Positions 1 through 12,447 of a stretch of 64,000 bases of DNA are shown here, piece by piece. Numbering within the stretch: the stretch's first letter is position 1; every line of letters begins with the position of its first letter. Location of the stretch: the NCBI GenBank assembly GCA_950106755.1, contig OX467087.1, positions 13,830,047-13,894,046 on the forward strand. Direction: 5' to 3'. This stretch comes from Climacium dendroides (lineage: Eukaryota; Streptophyta; Bryopsida; Hypnales; Climaciaceae). Made by a program: the position numbers and the translations under genes. The notes beneath the pieces were generated by a model. That model was given only the letters and a program-made list of their open reading frames with translations. It had not been told where the DNA came from and did not search any database.

Positions 1-507
1 TACGTTTCTGCAATTACAGATAGATAGCTCTAGGATTTCGAATGTAGAAATTTGCTTGACGTCTCGGCTGTTAGTCGATCGATCGAGTTGCTAGTACGTG
101 AGGACTGCCTGAGTGAGTGTTAATTTGCAACAGCGACGCGCGCGGGATCGAACTGCCTGGATCGATGGGGACATGGGGTTCGAATTCAACGTGCCAGAGA
201 CATGTCAAGGAACATTTGGCAGCATACATGAGCCGCATCTTAGTTAATTCACAATCTCAGTCGAAGAAACGAAACAGATGCTGGCTGTGTGTTTCAATCG
301 ATTCAGTCTGGGAATTTGATTACAACCCAACGATCAATCTAGCTGAGTGACCACTTGAGGCATGTTAGTAGGTCTACCGAAGCGTGCCCTTCGATCCGAT
401 CGGAATGTGCGTACGACCAGAAAAACAATACCTGTCTGCCAGTTTATCTTACCGTTCGTCGACATCAACTAATTGAATTTTGACTTCGTCACTGACGTTA
501 GTAACAT

Positions 508-1137
508 ATGGTAGTCTGTCGCCTCCCTGGCTGGGCTGATTCTGTGTATTTGGACGAAAAAGGAGTCACTCTGAATGATCCGTGCAAGAGTGCAAGACGA
601 ATCTATCGTGTGGGCCTGCAGCTAGCTGGACATGACGTGATTGGCCATTTCTACCTTGATCAGGGGCACAGCAATGAATTCAAACGAGGGGTAAAAACGC
701 AGGACAGCAGCGAGGCCCCGTGGACGTACAGATACTGGCTACGTATTATCCCAACTGAAGTCCAAAGAATCAAGCAAGAAGATCCGAAACAGAGAAAGGC
801 CGGCAAAACTCACATCAGGAACAGCAATGCAGGTGCGTGGCTGCTCCACATGACCCACAGTGGCCTGCAGCCCAGGCCAATCGCATGCACAAGTGAAATG
901 AATCAACAGAACTATCATGGAGAGAGCCCTGCACAACTCAAGGGGATTGCTTGTGAGCTAGATCACGATGCAATTAAACAAACTGGGTCCCGGAGCTCAT
1001 GGGCCAGCTGCTCACAGATCGTTCTCCAAGTCATTGTCGATTCGGAAGCAGTCAAGCCGAGCCAGGGCTGGCCAGGAATCACCAATGATCCACGAGCAAT
1101 CAAGAAGCCCCTGGAGGCAGGAGACGCAGCACGCTAG
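508..1137 (+). other. Open frame of unknown status upstream of BURP gene
   Basis: A 209-codon open frame lies in the 5' flank of the BURP gene. I recognise no domain, signal peptide or membrane segment in it, and no TATA box or splice context supports it. The region has mixed base composition, so a frame of this length can occur by chance. It could also be a remnant exon. The rest of 1-1280 shows no other gene. Confidence 0.15.
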
Positions 1138-1287
1138 CTAGTGGGGGTCGGGCATCAGTGATCCACTCTTGAAGGCCAGGACGCCCTTCACAAGCAAGCC
1201 AGTAAGTCAGGCTAGCTAGAGTAAGCCAAGGAAACGGAAAAGGAAACAATTATGGATTAAAAAATCAAGGGCGGTTAAACTCGTACC

Positions 1288-1294
1288 TATAAAT
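1288..1294 (+). promoter_or_regulatory. TATA box of the BURP gene
   Basis: TATAAAT lies about 170 bases before the ATG at 1461. It is followed by a CT-rich leader with a repeated GCCTCCGTCCTCTTC block (about 1387-1417), as is usual for plant 5' leaders. The position fits a core promoter; the start site itself is inferred. Confidence 0.6.
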
Positions 1295-1460
1295 GCAAGG
1301 CCTCCCTGCACTCCCAATCTCACTGCCTTCCTCAGCTTCAGCATCCACTTCGGTAGTCCTCTAGCTCTTTCAGTGCACTTGCTTCGCCTCCGTCCTCTTC
1401 GCCTCCGTCCTCTTCCTTTCGATCATCCCTTGGCTGGCCGTTCAGCCCTTCGTCTGCAGC

Positions 1461-2809
1461 ATGGCGGAGCAGTGGAGCTTGATGGTCGTCTTGCGGACCT
1501 GCTTCTTCATCATGGCCGCGGTCACCACCGTAAGTAGTCGATCATGCACTCGCTGGATCGATCCAATGCCGGACCACTTGAATTCCTTTGTTTTTGTCAC
1601 ATACAGCGATTGACTTCGAGCTAGCTTGCTAGGATGCATGTACTAACTGAGTTGCACTTTGCATGTAATTAGGCTCTTGACATGAGGACTCCGCATGCTC
1701 TCATTTCATGTAGCTAGCAGGCCATGCATGTTCTCGATCCATGAATGGCAAAGGCAACGTACTCAGTCATATGCATGATTGGGCTGGTTCAATTTGCTCT
1801 CACAGAACTTTAGTCTGGCATGGGCAATGACTGCTTGTGCTCATTACCATGTAATAGGAAGCTCCTGTCGATGAATTGAGTCTAGAAGACAAACTCTAAT
1901 TGGTCACTCCGTGCGTGTGCATGTTCGACCTGACTGATCGCGATGTTCATTCTCGTGCACTGGCAGGTGACCGGAGCGAGGCCCGTCTCCACCGCCGAAC
2001 GAACGGACGCCGCAAAAATAGCTGCAATTTGCAGCTCCAACGGGCTCGTGTGCGCCCAGGGCACCCTCCAAACAGCGACCTCCAAGGCCGCGGGCCTCCA
2101 GCGCGACCAGTCCATCAGCACCATCAACGACATCCAACGCGATTTTTTCCTGGAGTCCGAGCTGGTGGTGGGCGGCACCATGACGCTGGACGCAAACCTC
2201 CGCGATGACGCCCCCAAGCGGCCCTTCCTGACGGCGTCCTCCGCCGCACAGTTGCCCGCAATCACCGCCTCCAACGCCCTGGCGCTGGTCCGCCACTTCG
2301 GCGTGGCTCTCAACAGCGACCTGGCCACGGCCACCGCCACCGCCGCGTACCTGTGCGGCTACGGAGCGCTGCCGGGAGAGAAGATGAGCTGCGCCGCCTC
2401 CAGCGACGCCGTGGCCAAGTTCGTGTCCGCCGAACTGGGCTCCAAAGCGAAGGTGCTGTCCACCACCAACACGCCGGCGCTCGCCGCGAATTCCAAGGCG
2501 CCAGTCACCATCACGGGCTTCCGCAAAGGCTCCCTGGCCGAGGGCCAGAAGATCGTGGTGTGCCACGTCGTGAACTTCCCGTCGGCCCTTTACTATTGCC
2601 ACCGCGTGACGGGCACCAAAGTGATCACCGCCACGCTCCGGACGAGCGCCTCCGACGCCGACATCCAGGCCGTGGGCGTGTGCCACATCGACACTTCCCT
2701 GTGGCTCAGCACCCACCCGGCCTTCAGCGCGCTCAACATTCCCCGCGGCGACGAAGCGTGCCACTGGCTCGTGGATTCAGACCTCGTCTTCGTACCCACC
2801 ACCGAGTGA
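1461..2809 (+). CDS. Secreted BURP-domain protein (two exons)
   Basis: The coding sequence joins exon 1 (1461-1529, 23 codons) to exon 2 (1967-2809) in phase 0, giving about 303 residues. Exon 1 encodes a hydrophobic leader (MAEQWSLMVVLRTCFFIMAA) that reads as a signal peptide. The mature part has a short variable stretch and then the BURP domain, starting near residue 83 with FFLESELVVGG. Its diagnostic CH pairs lie near residues 222, 234, 262 and 288, with spacing CH-X10-CH-X26-CH-X24-CH-W, which matches the family pattern. BURP proteins (BNM2, USP, RD22 and PG1-beta types) are plant-specific apoplastic proteins linked to cell walls, development and stress. The short spacer before the domain lacks the long repeat region of PG1-beta members. 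I cannot assign a subfamily. A longer in-frame ATG at 1943 lies inside the intron and is rejected because it would lack a signal peptide. Confidence 0.9.
1530..1966 (+). other. Intron of the BURP gene
   Basis: The donor GTAAGTAG begins at 1530 and the acceptor ends CTGGCAG at 1966. Both fit plant consensus, and the join keeps the frame (ACC/GTG). The 437-base intron separates the signal-peptide exon from the domain exon. Confidence 0.85.
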
Positions 2810-3436
2810 GCGAGCAATTCTACCGCTGGCTGCTGATCGAATCCTCCCTTCCTTCCGTGCCTGCAGCTCTACCTACCCATGTGTGGGGCATGGTTGGGGG
2901 ACGGAAAATGCGTGATTCAGCAGCAGCGAGGGTCGCTGCTTCCCATAGCGCCTACGTACGCGCGCGTAAGCGTGGCGAGAGTGGTGAAATTTGAAGTTCA
3001 ATGTGCGCGCGTTCAGTGTGTGTGATCATGTGTGTTGTTTCCTCGTCATTTCGTTGTGTTTCAGTGTCCGTGTGGTGTTGTGCACTGCACTGTGTGCGAA
3101 TCCGTTGATTTCATCCAAGTGCCATGGCTTGGACGACCTCCAGCTCTGTCCACAGATCGACTGACTGGGTGGTCAGGATGGAGGCGGCCGAGCCCTTCTA
3201 CGGGAATGGGTGGGATTGGGATTCGTGGAGTGTCTAAGTAAATAGCTGTACGTCAATACGCAGGCTTATGGGAGTTCATTGATGTCGAGGGTAGTCCTGG
3301 CTAGCTGAACGTGTGGAGAGTGGCAGGGATTATTCATCGAAAATTGGCTAATAAGCCTGGGCAGTGGCCTACATGTACGACTGACGTGAGTCATCTCGGC
3401 CAGACGGATGACCACCCTTTCAGTTGCTTTTGTGTG

Positions 3437-3442
3437 AATAAA
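3437..3442 (+). terminator. Possible poly(A) signal of the BURP gene
   Basis: AATAAA lies about 630 bases after the stop codon at 2807-2809. It is the clearest such hexamer I noticed downstream of the gene. A closer, weaker plant signal may be used instead. Confidence 0.3.
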
Positions 3443-3529
3443 CTGGCCCCTTTTATGGTTCGTCTCTGTCAATTGGAGGTCGAGTGGAAGTGTGTTCTTG
3501 TTATGTACATCGATGGCCTCTGACGATAT

Positions 3530-5340
3530 TGACTGACAGAAGATGTAATTTATTGCATTTCTGAATTGCTACCTTGTGGTCAACGTGAAAAATCACACTC
3601 GGGAGACAGGAGTTGGTCTCTGTTGGCGGAGGGAAATTTTCAGGATGGTTGAAGCGGAGGTCACTACTACAACAATCGTGTTCGGCATGTAATTGAGAAT
3701 TTCCAATTATTTCGTAAAAAATGATCATGCGAAACATCTCTATTGCTGTGTGGTGAACTGTCCAAATCTCAGAGTCGAGAGCACGAATATGGACACATCG
3801 TTCAAGGTGCCTGTGTGTATAGCTCTCGATACGCATGGCAATCGTATGCTCACGCTCCACTGGGGGAACTCGAAACTAGGACATGGGGCCTCTGAGGGTC
3901 CTGGTTGTGAGCCTTCACCAAGGAGAAGCACATTGGAAAGCGTCAGGACGAATTAGTGTGAAAACTGGAGCCAAAATCCATTCTGTGTAACCTGGTGAGT
4001 GCAGAAACATGAGATCGATCATATAGTGAGTGAAAGGTTGCAATAATTTGTCAATGTCAGAGAGCAATCGTTTGAATCTGTGCAGCACTGATCTTGTACC
4101 ATAGCACCATTGTCTTCGTGCCTTGATTCTGTGACTGAAGTGGAACGAACAAGAGATTTTCTTTGGCATCTTTAACGAATGCCGGTGTTCCCGTCACTTA
4201 TTTAACTACAGCAGATGCTCACGACAGATTAGAACTCGTAACTTCGGAATCGAGTGAAGCCAACCATATCACTATCTCTACCCCATTTCCAGATTTTTCA
4301 TTTTTGCGGCAAGTTGTTTCCAACGAAAAATTCAGCTCATCTCTATTCAAGTTAATGATGTTCAATGGCAAAGCCTTGGTTCCTTTTGAGTCGGAGCCAT
4401 TGCTTGATATTGGCCTCAGTTGAATTCCCCGAGGAATACCGCTTGGCCGGAGGTGGGCATCAAGGACTTCCTCTCCCTTCAGCTATGTACGTTACAAGTG
4501 ACATATATGCCGGAAACATGCCCAAGGAAATCGGTCTCGGGGAATTTGGATAATTTCAGCAGTGCTTGATGCACAGCTCTGCCATCGTGACTGCAATTCC
4601 ACATTTCTAGCTCCTGCAACAACGCTCACATTGATGAACAGAGTTTCCTCCGACATTGAGGATCCTGCCTCAAGTGAAGTACTCTCGAGATCAAGACTCA
4701 ATGCTACAAGAAACACGGGTGCTGGGAACTTACATCAGCCCTTGATGGAAACCTGCACCCCTGCTCATATTTTCCTTGTTCAAATAGATGATTGGATCCC
4801 TGAGGGCCTCCGCAACTTCACCAGAATATATAGCAGTCTCGCATATTTTTCGTGCTCGCACTCCTCCTCATCATGAAACTTCCAATGTAACGGTCATCCG
4901 TTCGGAAGTTGATGTGCACGCCTCCTCGATCTATTATTCCCAGGACTGGCACTGGAAATTAAGCTCTGTGGAAATCGAAGCTTGTGCTGAAGAACCGGAG
5001 CCTGCTGCCAAAGGAGGCTGCTCTCGCAGATTCCCACAGATAATTAGACTCAGAAACTCTGGTCCGCTTGCTCTGAACACAATACTAAGTCGATCGGATA
5101 TTTCGTCAAAATGGCAATATTCCACAAACTCGGCCATGGGGTCTGAAATCTGTACCAGTACTCGTAGAAAATGACTGGAAAAAGAGATTTTAACGCAATA
5201 TCCGTTGTCGGCTGGTCAATCTCACTTTCAATTGTGGATGGATTGCTATTGAATTGGTGAAACGATTGCTTACACAGCGTGCTCAAATGGAGTCACGCAC
5301 TCAAAAAATCAATCAGAAGTTTGGTTGAATGTTTGTCTTC
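3530..5340. other. Unassigned flank without recognisable gene
   Basis: Only short open frames (under about 130 codons) occur on both strands, overlapping each other with no recognisable domain, splice pattern or repeat. It may be decayed transposon or non-coding flank. Confidence 0.4.
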
Positions 5341-5348
5341 AACTTAAA

Positions 5349-5573
5349 CTAGTGTGCCCTGTGCCGTTGCCAGAGTGAAAACAAAACTGAAAGTAATTTT
5401 CTAATTTTTTAGTTCGTAAAGACCTCAAAATTCAATAAATTTCTCATTGTAGGCTGAAACACCACAAGACAAAGACCGTGCACCCCTCCTTGCCGAGAGC
5501 TTTCTAATGGTACCAAGAATGCAAGCAAAGGACGTACGGTCCAAGAGATCTCAACGTAACAAAACAAACAATC
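5349..5573 (+). repeat. Dispersed repeat, SINE-like tail (copy 1)
   Basis: It starts CTAGTGTGCCCTGTG and ends with GAGATCTCAACGTAACAAAA followed by a short CAAA-type tail. The same ordered motifs (GTGCACCCCTCC, GCCGAG, ACGGTCC, GAGATCTCAA) recur at 26,946-27,365, where the tail is a longer CAAA/CAAAA array. An A-rich simple tail suggests a non-LTR or SINE-type retroposon. No pol III boxes were identified. Confidence 0.5.
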
Positions 5574-5589
5574 AAATTTAAAGTATGGA

Positions 5590-7555
5590 TGTTTTCTGCA
5601 TGGATTGCACACCATTTATTATATTGTGAACTTCTGAATCATTTTAGTTGTTTAGATTATATGATCCTCAATGTTCTAGGACCATGTTTCATCAAACTCC
5701 ACTTTAGATATGTAAGGATAAACAATTTTTGTGAAGTTTGTCACTTCATTGAGCAACGTCTCATAGGAAAAACCATTCTAAATTGAAATTTTGCTTTATA
5801 GTTCCAAATGTTGTTTTCACATTTGAAGGCATTTTCCCATAGTCTTAATTTTTGTCATGGTAGAGGGCGAGAGAAAGATAGAAGAACTTCAATAAGTTCA
5901 AAATCTCAACCCCTTCAATAGTATGGCCTCTTTTTTTATATCAAGAAACACTCATACTTCCTATTTCTATAATTCTATTGCATTTTCTGAAGAAAAAAAA
6001 GAAAAAAATTTTGAATATTGAATTATAGGATCTTGTAGTCATTTTATATGAAAACATGAAGAAATGTTTTGGAAAGTTTGAGCACATAAATTGGAAGACA
6101 TTAGTATTTGAATTTGAAATAAAGAAACTTTTGTTTGGTGACATTGCCTTATTTGATTACAAGATTTTTAATCCTAAAAGCTTGTAGGAAGAGAATGTTA
6201 CATGGAAAGGAATTTGTAAAGCTTTGACTATGTAAATTTCAAGATAATATCATTTAAATTGGAAAAAAAAAAAAATTCACCTTCCCATTTTAGAGTAATG
6301 GCTTTGAAGTTTGAATCCTCTGAACTTGTTATTTTGCTCTACACTATTTTGAGGTAATGTTTATGGAAGAGAATAATTGAGTCTAGAATTTAGGAAAAAA
6401 AATCCAAAATTGAAACCAAATTTGCATTCTTTAAAAAATTATTCTATAGAAGGTACACGTTGAAAAGAAAATATTAATTTTTGATAATCAAAGACAAAAT
6501 CAAGGCATGGCAATTTTATTAAGGACATTATTTCAATGAAGAATTTGAACTACTTAGAATTAATTTTTTTATTAGAAAATATTTTTTTAAATAAGTAAAA
6601 AGAAAAATATACAAATTATTTTTAATTAGTTGCTCAAATTGCCCAAAAATCAAGGTTCATGATAATTTTCACATCAATAATCCAAATAAAATAAATCAAA
6701 GAATTTTTGGTAGACAAAATCATTTTTTGAAAGGAATTCTAAAAAACAGATTGAATTCCAAAAAAATTCCAAAAAATATATATATATTTAGAAAACATTT
6801 AAAAATAATATATTTTAAACTAATGGGATCCAAAAACATTTATTCCAAAAATATGTACCAAAAAAATAAATGATAATTTTTTTCTTCTGATTAAATTTCT
6901 AGAAATTAATGAAATTTTTTTTTAAAATAAAAAATTATTTTATTATTAACAACTTGAAACCTTTATTAAAAAATATATAGAAGTGTACCTTGGGAGGTTT
7001 AGAAATGTACTCACAACCAAGTCTTTTTTGTATCAATGTGGAAGACAATAAATTTAATTTTTTAGAATTCCTTTGGCAACTTTTTCTAACTTCATAGTGG
7101 AACATAAGGAATATAGTGTCAAAACTTTGAAGTAGATATCACCATTTGGACTCATGACAATACTAAAAACATTTATTCAATACCTAAAGTGAGAAATATT
7201 TTTAAAATTAGATAATTAATAATAAATTTTTCTTAGAAGATACACAAAAATATTTGAGTGATTTGGGGAATGTATTGTTCACCTTTGGTAATAATTTTGA
7301 ATACACCAAGAAAAATCCCGAGAAAAATCCCTAAAAGTTATGGTCCATTTTGTATTTAATACACAACATGTACACATGATAGTACCTAAGTTTCATGCTT
7401 TCATCCATTTTTTGCTTTCAATCATCATTTGAAATAAAATCACATTTTTATAAAACTAATATGTGCTCAAAACTGTCCTAAGAAAATGTCTTAAAGAATC
7501 ATGGATTGCCAAAATATAATACCTCATGTACTTGCCCAAACTTTCAAATGTCTCA
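5590..7555. other. AT-rich non-coding region
   Basis: Very AT-rich with many A and T runs and no coding frame above about 70 codons that I recognise. It shares short phrases with the AT-rich modules around the sHSP genes and is probably old transposon sequence. Confidence 0.5.
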
Positions 7556-7735
7556 TAACCCCTAACTAAGGGACCATTTGTCCCCTCAAGGAACAATTTG
7601 GATCCGGGTAGGTTCTTATTGTCTCAATTTGTAGTGAATGTTTTTGAGATTTTTAGAGATTGTAGAGTTTGTTGAGAGCTTTGTGAATATATAATTATTG
7701 TTTTAATTGGTGCCCGGGAGAAAAAGTTATGGCAT
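7556..7735 (-). repeat. Inverted copy of AT-rich dispersed repeat
   Basis: The reverse complement of this stretch matches 22,020-22,200 and 33,430-33,640. Shared phrases include the block around GGACAAACGGTCC, the 'tatattcacaaagctctc' phrase, and the 'cataacttttt...ctcctaggcacc' segment. It is the only copy seen in this orientation. Confidence 0.7.
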
Positions 7736-7788
7736 AATAAGCTTGGCGGCAACAGTAGGGCAGGCGGGGTAGGCTCGACGGCAATAGA

Positions 7789-7856
7789 CTCGGCACAACG
7801 GCAAGCTCGGCACAACGATAGGCTCGGCACAACGATAGGCTCGGCACAACGGTGGC
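7789..7856 (+). repeat. 17-bp minisatellite, four units
   Basis: Unit CTCGGCACAACGATAGG is repeated four times with small variation. It continues into degenerate GGCTCGG-containing sequence up to about 7,990. It is a GC-rich island inside AT-rich DNA. Confidence 0.8.
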
Positions 7857-7989
7857 AGGCACAACGGGTTGCCGAACGTGGCACGTGCATTCCCAACCCT
7901 CATTTGGCAGGCTCAGGAGGATTCAGGCTCGGCAGGATTGAGGGGTAGGCTCAAGAAGTTTCAGGCTCGGTTAACAGGCTCGGCAAGGT

Positions 7990-9700
7990 TTAGGCTTAGT
8001 AAGTTAAACTCTTCAAGGTAATTTCCAAAACCGTGTTCATTTAAGAAGCATTTAAATATGTTTTAGAAGTGTATTATGTAGGCAATGTTTATGCAATTTT
8101 TCTAAACCCACACTTTTGGACTATTGGTTGTTCAATATTCAAAAGAAATCTTAGAAATTCACTCACATTTCAAGTCTAAAATTTGTTTCTTTTGGAAATG
8201 TACTCATGGAAAAACAAAAAGCACTACCAAGTCCATTTAAAAATTTAATATTCATGTCTAAGAGTTTCCTAAAATCTTAAACAAGTTGAAATCAAAGTAT
8301 TGTGTAGGGTTCAAGCAATCATAAGGGATTTTTTGAACTTAGGGTTAACTTTTGTAGAAAAGTTTTAATTTATTCAATTCAAATTCTTTCGCTATTTGTT
8401 TTATGGGAGTCTACAAATTTTTTCGAAGTCTATAAATATTTTGTAAGTGGGTCTAATAAGCTTATTTGAGTCTTATAGGGTCTTGTCGAGGAGTTTGAAA
8501 CCCTAAACTCCTCAACAAGATTAATAGGAAAAAAATCTTTTACATTAAAAATAGATGAAGTTCTTACGATTTTTTTGGACCTAAATAAATGCAATTCCTA
8601 CGAATAAGAAGATTTTGTAGAATAAATCTCATGGTAAATTTATATTTTGCTAGAATTCAAAATATTTCCTCAAAATATGCAAATTTATTTCAAAAAATTA
8701 TAATTTCGCTATCTACTATTATATATGCTTTGTATATTATTATTATAGGCCACAAGCAATAATTGTGGGTGATTTAGCAAAAGAGGTTTTATAATTATAC
8801 AATATCAAAGAATACTCTAAAATTATTCATATCCAAATTAAATTCAAATTTTTTCATTACAATAAAAATCATTCCTATCTAAATATATGATCTTGTATAA
8901 ATATAAATTTGTGATGAATTTTTTTATACAAATTTTGGCTACATATATTGCAAGATATAATTGATGATTACTTAATAAATATTTTCTAGGCACCTTCCGT
9001 TGTCATACTAGCTTAATCAACCTTGAATTCTCTTAATTTGAAATTCCTACATTATTTGTAGAAGAAGATTTTATTGCTTTCCATGATACTAGTGATACAA
9101 GATTGAAGCTTTGAGGACCTTGTTTCCAAGTTGGGAGACCTCATCAATTGTGAAATTGTTCTAGTAAGTTGTCTAGAAAATTTTTATACAAATGTTGTGA
9201 TTACTATCTAAATTGCTATAGTATGTATAAGCTTCAATTGAAGGATTGTATGTTCAAATTAATTTGTAGTATGTTCCATACATTACAATGATATTATTAG
9301 ACATTCTAAGCTTTTATCAAATTGGTTCCATTCTCTAATTAAAAATAATAATGAAGATGAATGAATAGCTCTAATTTTCTAACACTGTTTTCTCTTTTAA
9401 CATACTTTATTTTTTCCATTTCAAAATTTTTTTTAAAATGAAATCCTTGCAAAGGACTCTCAACCCATTGTATTTTGGAGAGGGGGTATAAGTAAAATAC
9501 TTGAAATAAACTTTTCTAAAATACATATGAAATGTTTAAAAAATATTGTTGCATGTGAATTTTTAAAGTCCCTACAATTTAGTTTTAAGTTTTTATAGTT
9601 TTGTTGCCAAACAAAATTTCAGTATGTTTTAATGCACCTAATTTATTAGATTAATGTTGGAGACTCCTCTTTAGACCATCTTCAATAATTTAAGAAAATT
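7990..9700. other. AT-rich non-coding region
   Basis: No open frame of note, no terminal inverted repeat and no clear direct repeat were seen. Composition is like the rest of the 5.6-10.8 kb block. Confidence 0.4.
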
Positions 9701-9710
9701 TTGCACCCCA

Positions 9711-9822
9711 CACTATTTTGAGATTTACAGCATTAAACTAATGTAGCACTCTATTTTGAGATTTATAGCATTAAATTAATATAGCACTCTATTTTGAGAT
9801 TTATAGCATTAAACTAAGAAGG
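9711..9822 (+). repeat. 38-bp tandem repeat, three units
   Basis: Three consecutive units start at about 9711, 9747 and 9785, each containing CTATTTTGAGATTTATAGCA followed by TTAAA(C/T)TAA. The last two are exactly 38 bases apart. Confidence 0.8.
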
Positions 9823-10859
9823 CCTATTGTTGTACTTACTAAATGGCGTGAGACAAAGCTATACATGATTGTAGAAGATATTGATTTGAAGCTACAACCA
9901 ACTGTTGCACCAACTTGGACATAACCCAGACTTCAAGACATTGACACTCCTCCTTGGAAAATTTAACTACTTGACTTGTCCTTAACTACAAACTAAAACT
10001 TTCCAAATTGGACTTCAACTGCTACTATACTCCCACTTGGCTTCCAACTGGAACTAATCCAGCAACTTATTCTCACTTGGACTTAATTGCCAAAAATCAT
10101 TACCAATTCGGAATTCTCACCATTCCAGCCAACCACTACCGATTTGGAAATTTCCACACCACTTCAGCACATATCACCATTCAATTAGGATCTACATCAC
10201 ACTCCTATACGTTCATAATTCCAATTTGGCAACGAGCCAACCCGCTAACAAGACCACTCAAAATCCCATTTGGATTATAGACTCAAAAATTACTTTAAAA
10301 ATCACACTCCAATTTGATAAAAGTATGTTCAAAAACACTGAATTGATCAACATAACATAACAAACACATTCAAAAACCTCAAAAAGATACACAAAAAAGT
10401 TAAAAATTTAAGGCCAATCAGATTATCAACACCTCTACATTCCCATCTTGAGGTGGTGACACCTACAAGCCTACAATTGGTTTTTTTATTAAAAATGGAA
10501 TATGGTTTTGGAACTTGAAACCTCTTCCTAGAAATCATCTTAGGGTTCTCACCTAGGTTCCCTTGGACCAATTGGGCTATAGTTTGTCATGTATAGGATA
10601 GGTTTGGCTATTTTGGCCATTTTCATTAACTATTTATAATTTATCCTATTTCCCAGGTTCTAACCTATTTTCAACCAGGTTTGGGTTCTATTTGGATAAA
10701 AACACTTAATTTATGACCAAATATTATAGTGGTATGTAACATACCTATTTTAGTTTTACACTCTTTGGGGGGCTTTTTGTATCTAAAATTGTACTCAAAA
10801 TAATAAAACAAAAAAACAAAAAAAACAATGAATTCCAAGTGAAAATGGGAGCTCACAGC

Positions 10860-11470
10860 AGTGTTATGAGGTTGTGATAGATTTGTGATTTGGTGATTTA
10901 GAAAGGATGGAAATTTAGGTCTATAGTAGATGGACTTTGAGTTTACTTTGGTGTCAAACTACTTTTTGATTCATTCTTCTATAACATTTGGGTGTATGGT
11001 GTCATTCATGTAAATGTTACAAATAATCTATGTTGCCCTCTATAATTGCTGACGTGGTAACACCACATAAGTGTTACATGTTCCCTTGCTCTTAAGTTTT
11101 AACAAATATTAGGAGATGAACTAACTAGACTTGGCTAAGCAATTACATATAATTATATTACTGTGTGCAATCCAACAATTGATGGCGTCAGACGTGGAAG
11201 CCATCATGGGGATTCAAAACTTGGCACAACCCCGAGGGCTCTCATTTAGAGTTCCATGATAAGACGCTAAATCCATCCCCCAAAGTAAGACTAAGAGGAT
11301 TAATTTTGTGTTCTTTGGAGTAAAAGGACAAAAATATTCCCCTATTTTGTACCGTGTTTAAGAAATGTTCTTGACCATAAAAAGCTAAATTGGGGTTCTC
11401 CTATTGCAAATGTGAATTCAAGATTTGCAAATTTTATCATGAGTGACAAATTAAAAATTACTGCGTTTCC
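10860..11470 (+). repeat. AT-rich upstream module of the sHSP unit, copy 1
   Basis: It begins near the phrase TTGTGATAGATTTGTGATTT and runs to the GC-richer promoter. The same ordered phrases (GTGTCAAACTACTTTT, TCCAACAATTGATGGC, AGAGTTCCATGA) recur upstream of sHSP copies 2 (17,400-17,990), 3 (25,690-26,350) and 4 (30,140-30,840). This shows that the duplicated unit includes more than 1 kb of upstream DNA. Confidence 0.8.
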
Positions 11471-11717
11471 CCGGGGTAAATCCACCGCGCTGCTCTCACT
11501 TCAAAGGGACGGGTTTAGCGTTCCATCACCGACCGTGTTCGTGGAGCTTCCACTGTTCACTTCTCATTGTGGCCCTTCTGCTTCCGTCCTGACCGCCGGA
11601 CAGGAGACATTCTCCAGAAGAACGAAGGCACTGACCGATGGTCGCCGGAGGTTCCAGAGCCTACGTAGAAGGTTGGAGAACACTGACCAACAGTCGCAGG
11701 AGTTCCAGAGCCTTCCC

Positions 11718-11737
11718 ATTCTCGACGCTTCCAGAAA
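11718..11737 (+). promoter_or_regulatory. Heat shock element of sHSP copy 1
   Basis: ATTCT-CGACG-CTTCC-AGAAA gives four alternating nTTCn/nGAAn pentamers, three of them perfect. This is the binding site type for heat shock factor trimers. It ends about 24 bases before the TATA box, a typical distance for plant heat shock genes. Further TTC/GAA blocks occur near 11,608-11,630. Confidence 0.8.
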
Positions 11738-11761
11738 ACCGGCTGCATGCTGTTCATCCGA

Positions 11762-11769
11762 TATATAAA
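11762..11769 (+). promoter_or_regulatory. TATA box of sHSP copy 1
   Basis: TATATAAA lies just after the heat shock element and about 175 bases before the ATG at 11,944. Confidence 0.75.
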
Positions 11770-11943
11770 GAATGACATGCGCTCCAATTCCATCGCTAGA
11801 CAATCGCAGAGTTCTCATTACTTGGAAGCAACCTTCGTGATCTTCACAGTGACAAGATTCCTCTTGCATAAAATCTTTCGAACGACCTTTGTAGTGTCCA
11901 CTGAGCTGAATTTGGTGCTTTCTATCCGTTTCAGTAAGTGAGG

Positions 11944-12447
11944 ATGGCTCTATCATCGGTTTTCGGACGCCGGAACAACTTCTGGGACGCCCCTGACCCG
12001 CTTGATTTGGTGGTGTCCGTGTTCGAAAACACGCCGGCCAGCTCGTTTGCTCGCGACACGCACGCGGTGGCGAACACGAATGTGGACTGGAAGGAGACTC
12101 CCACAGAGCATGTGTTCAAGGCTGACCTGCCAGGGCTGAAGAAGGAGGAAGTGCAAGTGCAGGTGGAGGGCGAAAGGACGCTGAGCATCAGCGGGCAACG
12201 CAAGAAGGAGGAGGTGCAGCAGACGGATACATGGCATCGCGTGGAACGGAGCAGCGGCCAATTCATGCGCAAGTTCCGTCTCCCTGAGAATGCGAATGTG
12301 GATCGCATCACAGCGAAGGTGGAGAACGGATTGCTGACGGTGGTGGTGCCGAAAGAGGAGAAGAAGGCCATGAAGGCGCGCAGCATTGAGATCGGTGGCC
12401 ACGATGGCCAGCAGGGGACCATTGAGAACAAACCCACCTCGCAGTGA
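11944..12447 (+). CDS. Class I small heat shock protein, copy 1
   Basis: This 167-residue, intronless ORF encodes an ATP-independent cytosolic chaperone that binds unfolding proteins and forms oligomers. The N-terminal arm (1-46) starts [14 protein letters not shown]. The alpha-crystallin domain (about 47-143) holds the consensus II block [12 protein letters not shown] (61-72) and consensus I block [11 protein letters not shown] (127-137). The C-terminal I-x-I anchor is IEI at 148-150. The length and the lack of any targeting peptide fit the cytosolic class I family. The ATG at 11,944 is chosen because an in-frame GTG six bases upstream is not a likely plant start and all four paralogs share this ATG. 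Its promoter has an intact HSE and TATA box, so this is the reference copy of the array. Confidence 0.93.
   Translation: MALSSVFGRRNNFWDAPDPLDLVVSVFENTPASSFARDTHAVANTNVDWKETPTEHVFKADLPGLKKEEVQVQVEGERTLSISGQRKKEEVQQTDTWHRVERSSGQFMRKFRLPENANVDRITAKVENGLLTVVVPKEEKKAMKARSIEIGGHDGQQGTIENKPTSQ

Noticed and set aside
1943..1966. ATG at 1943 as start of the BURP protein
   Set aside because: Lies within a well-supported intron just before a consensus acceptor; exon 1 supplies a signal peptide in the same phase.
1904..2764. 286-codon minus-strand and 213-codon plus-strand frames over the BURP exon
   Set aside because: Shadow frames in GC-rich coding DNA; low-complexity His/Arg/Gly translation, while the BURP frame has full motif conservation.
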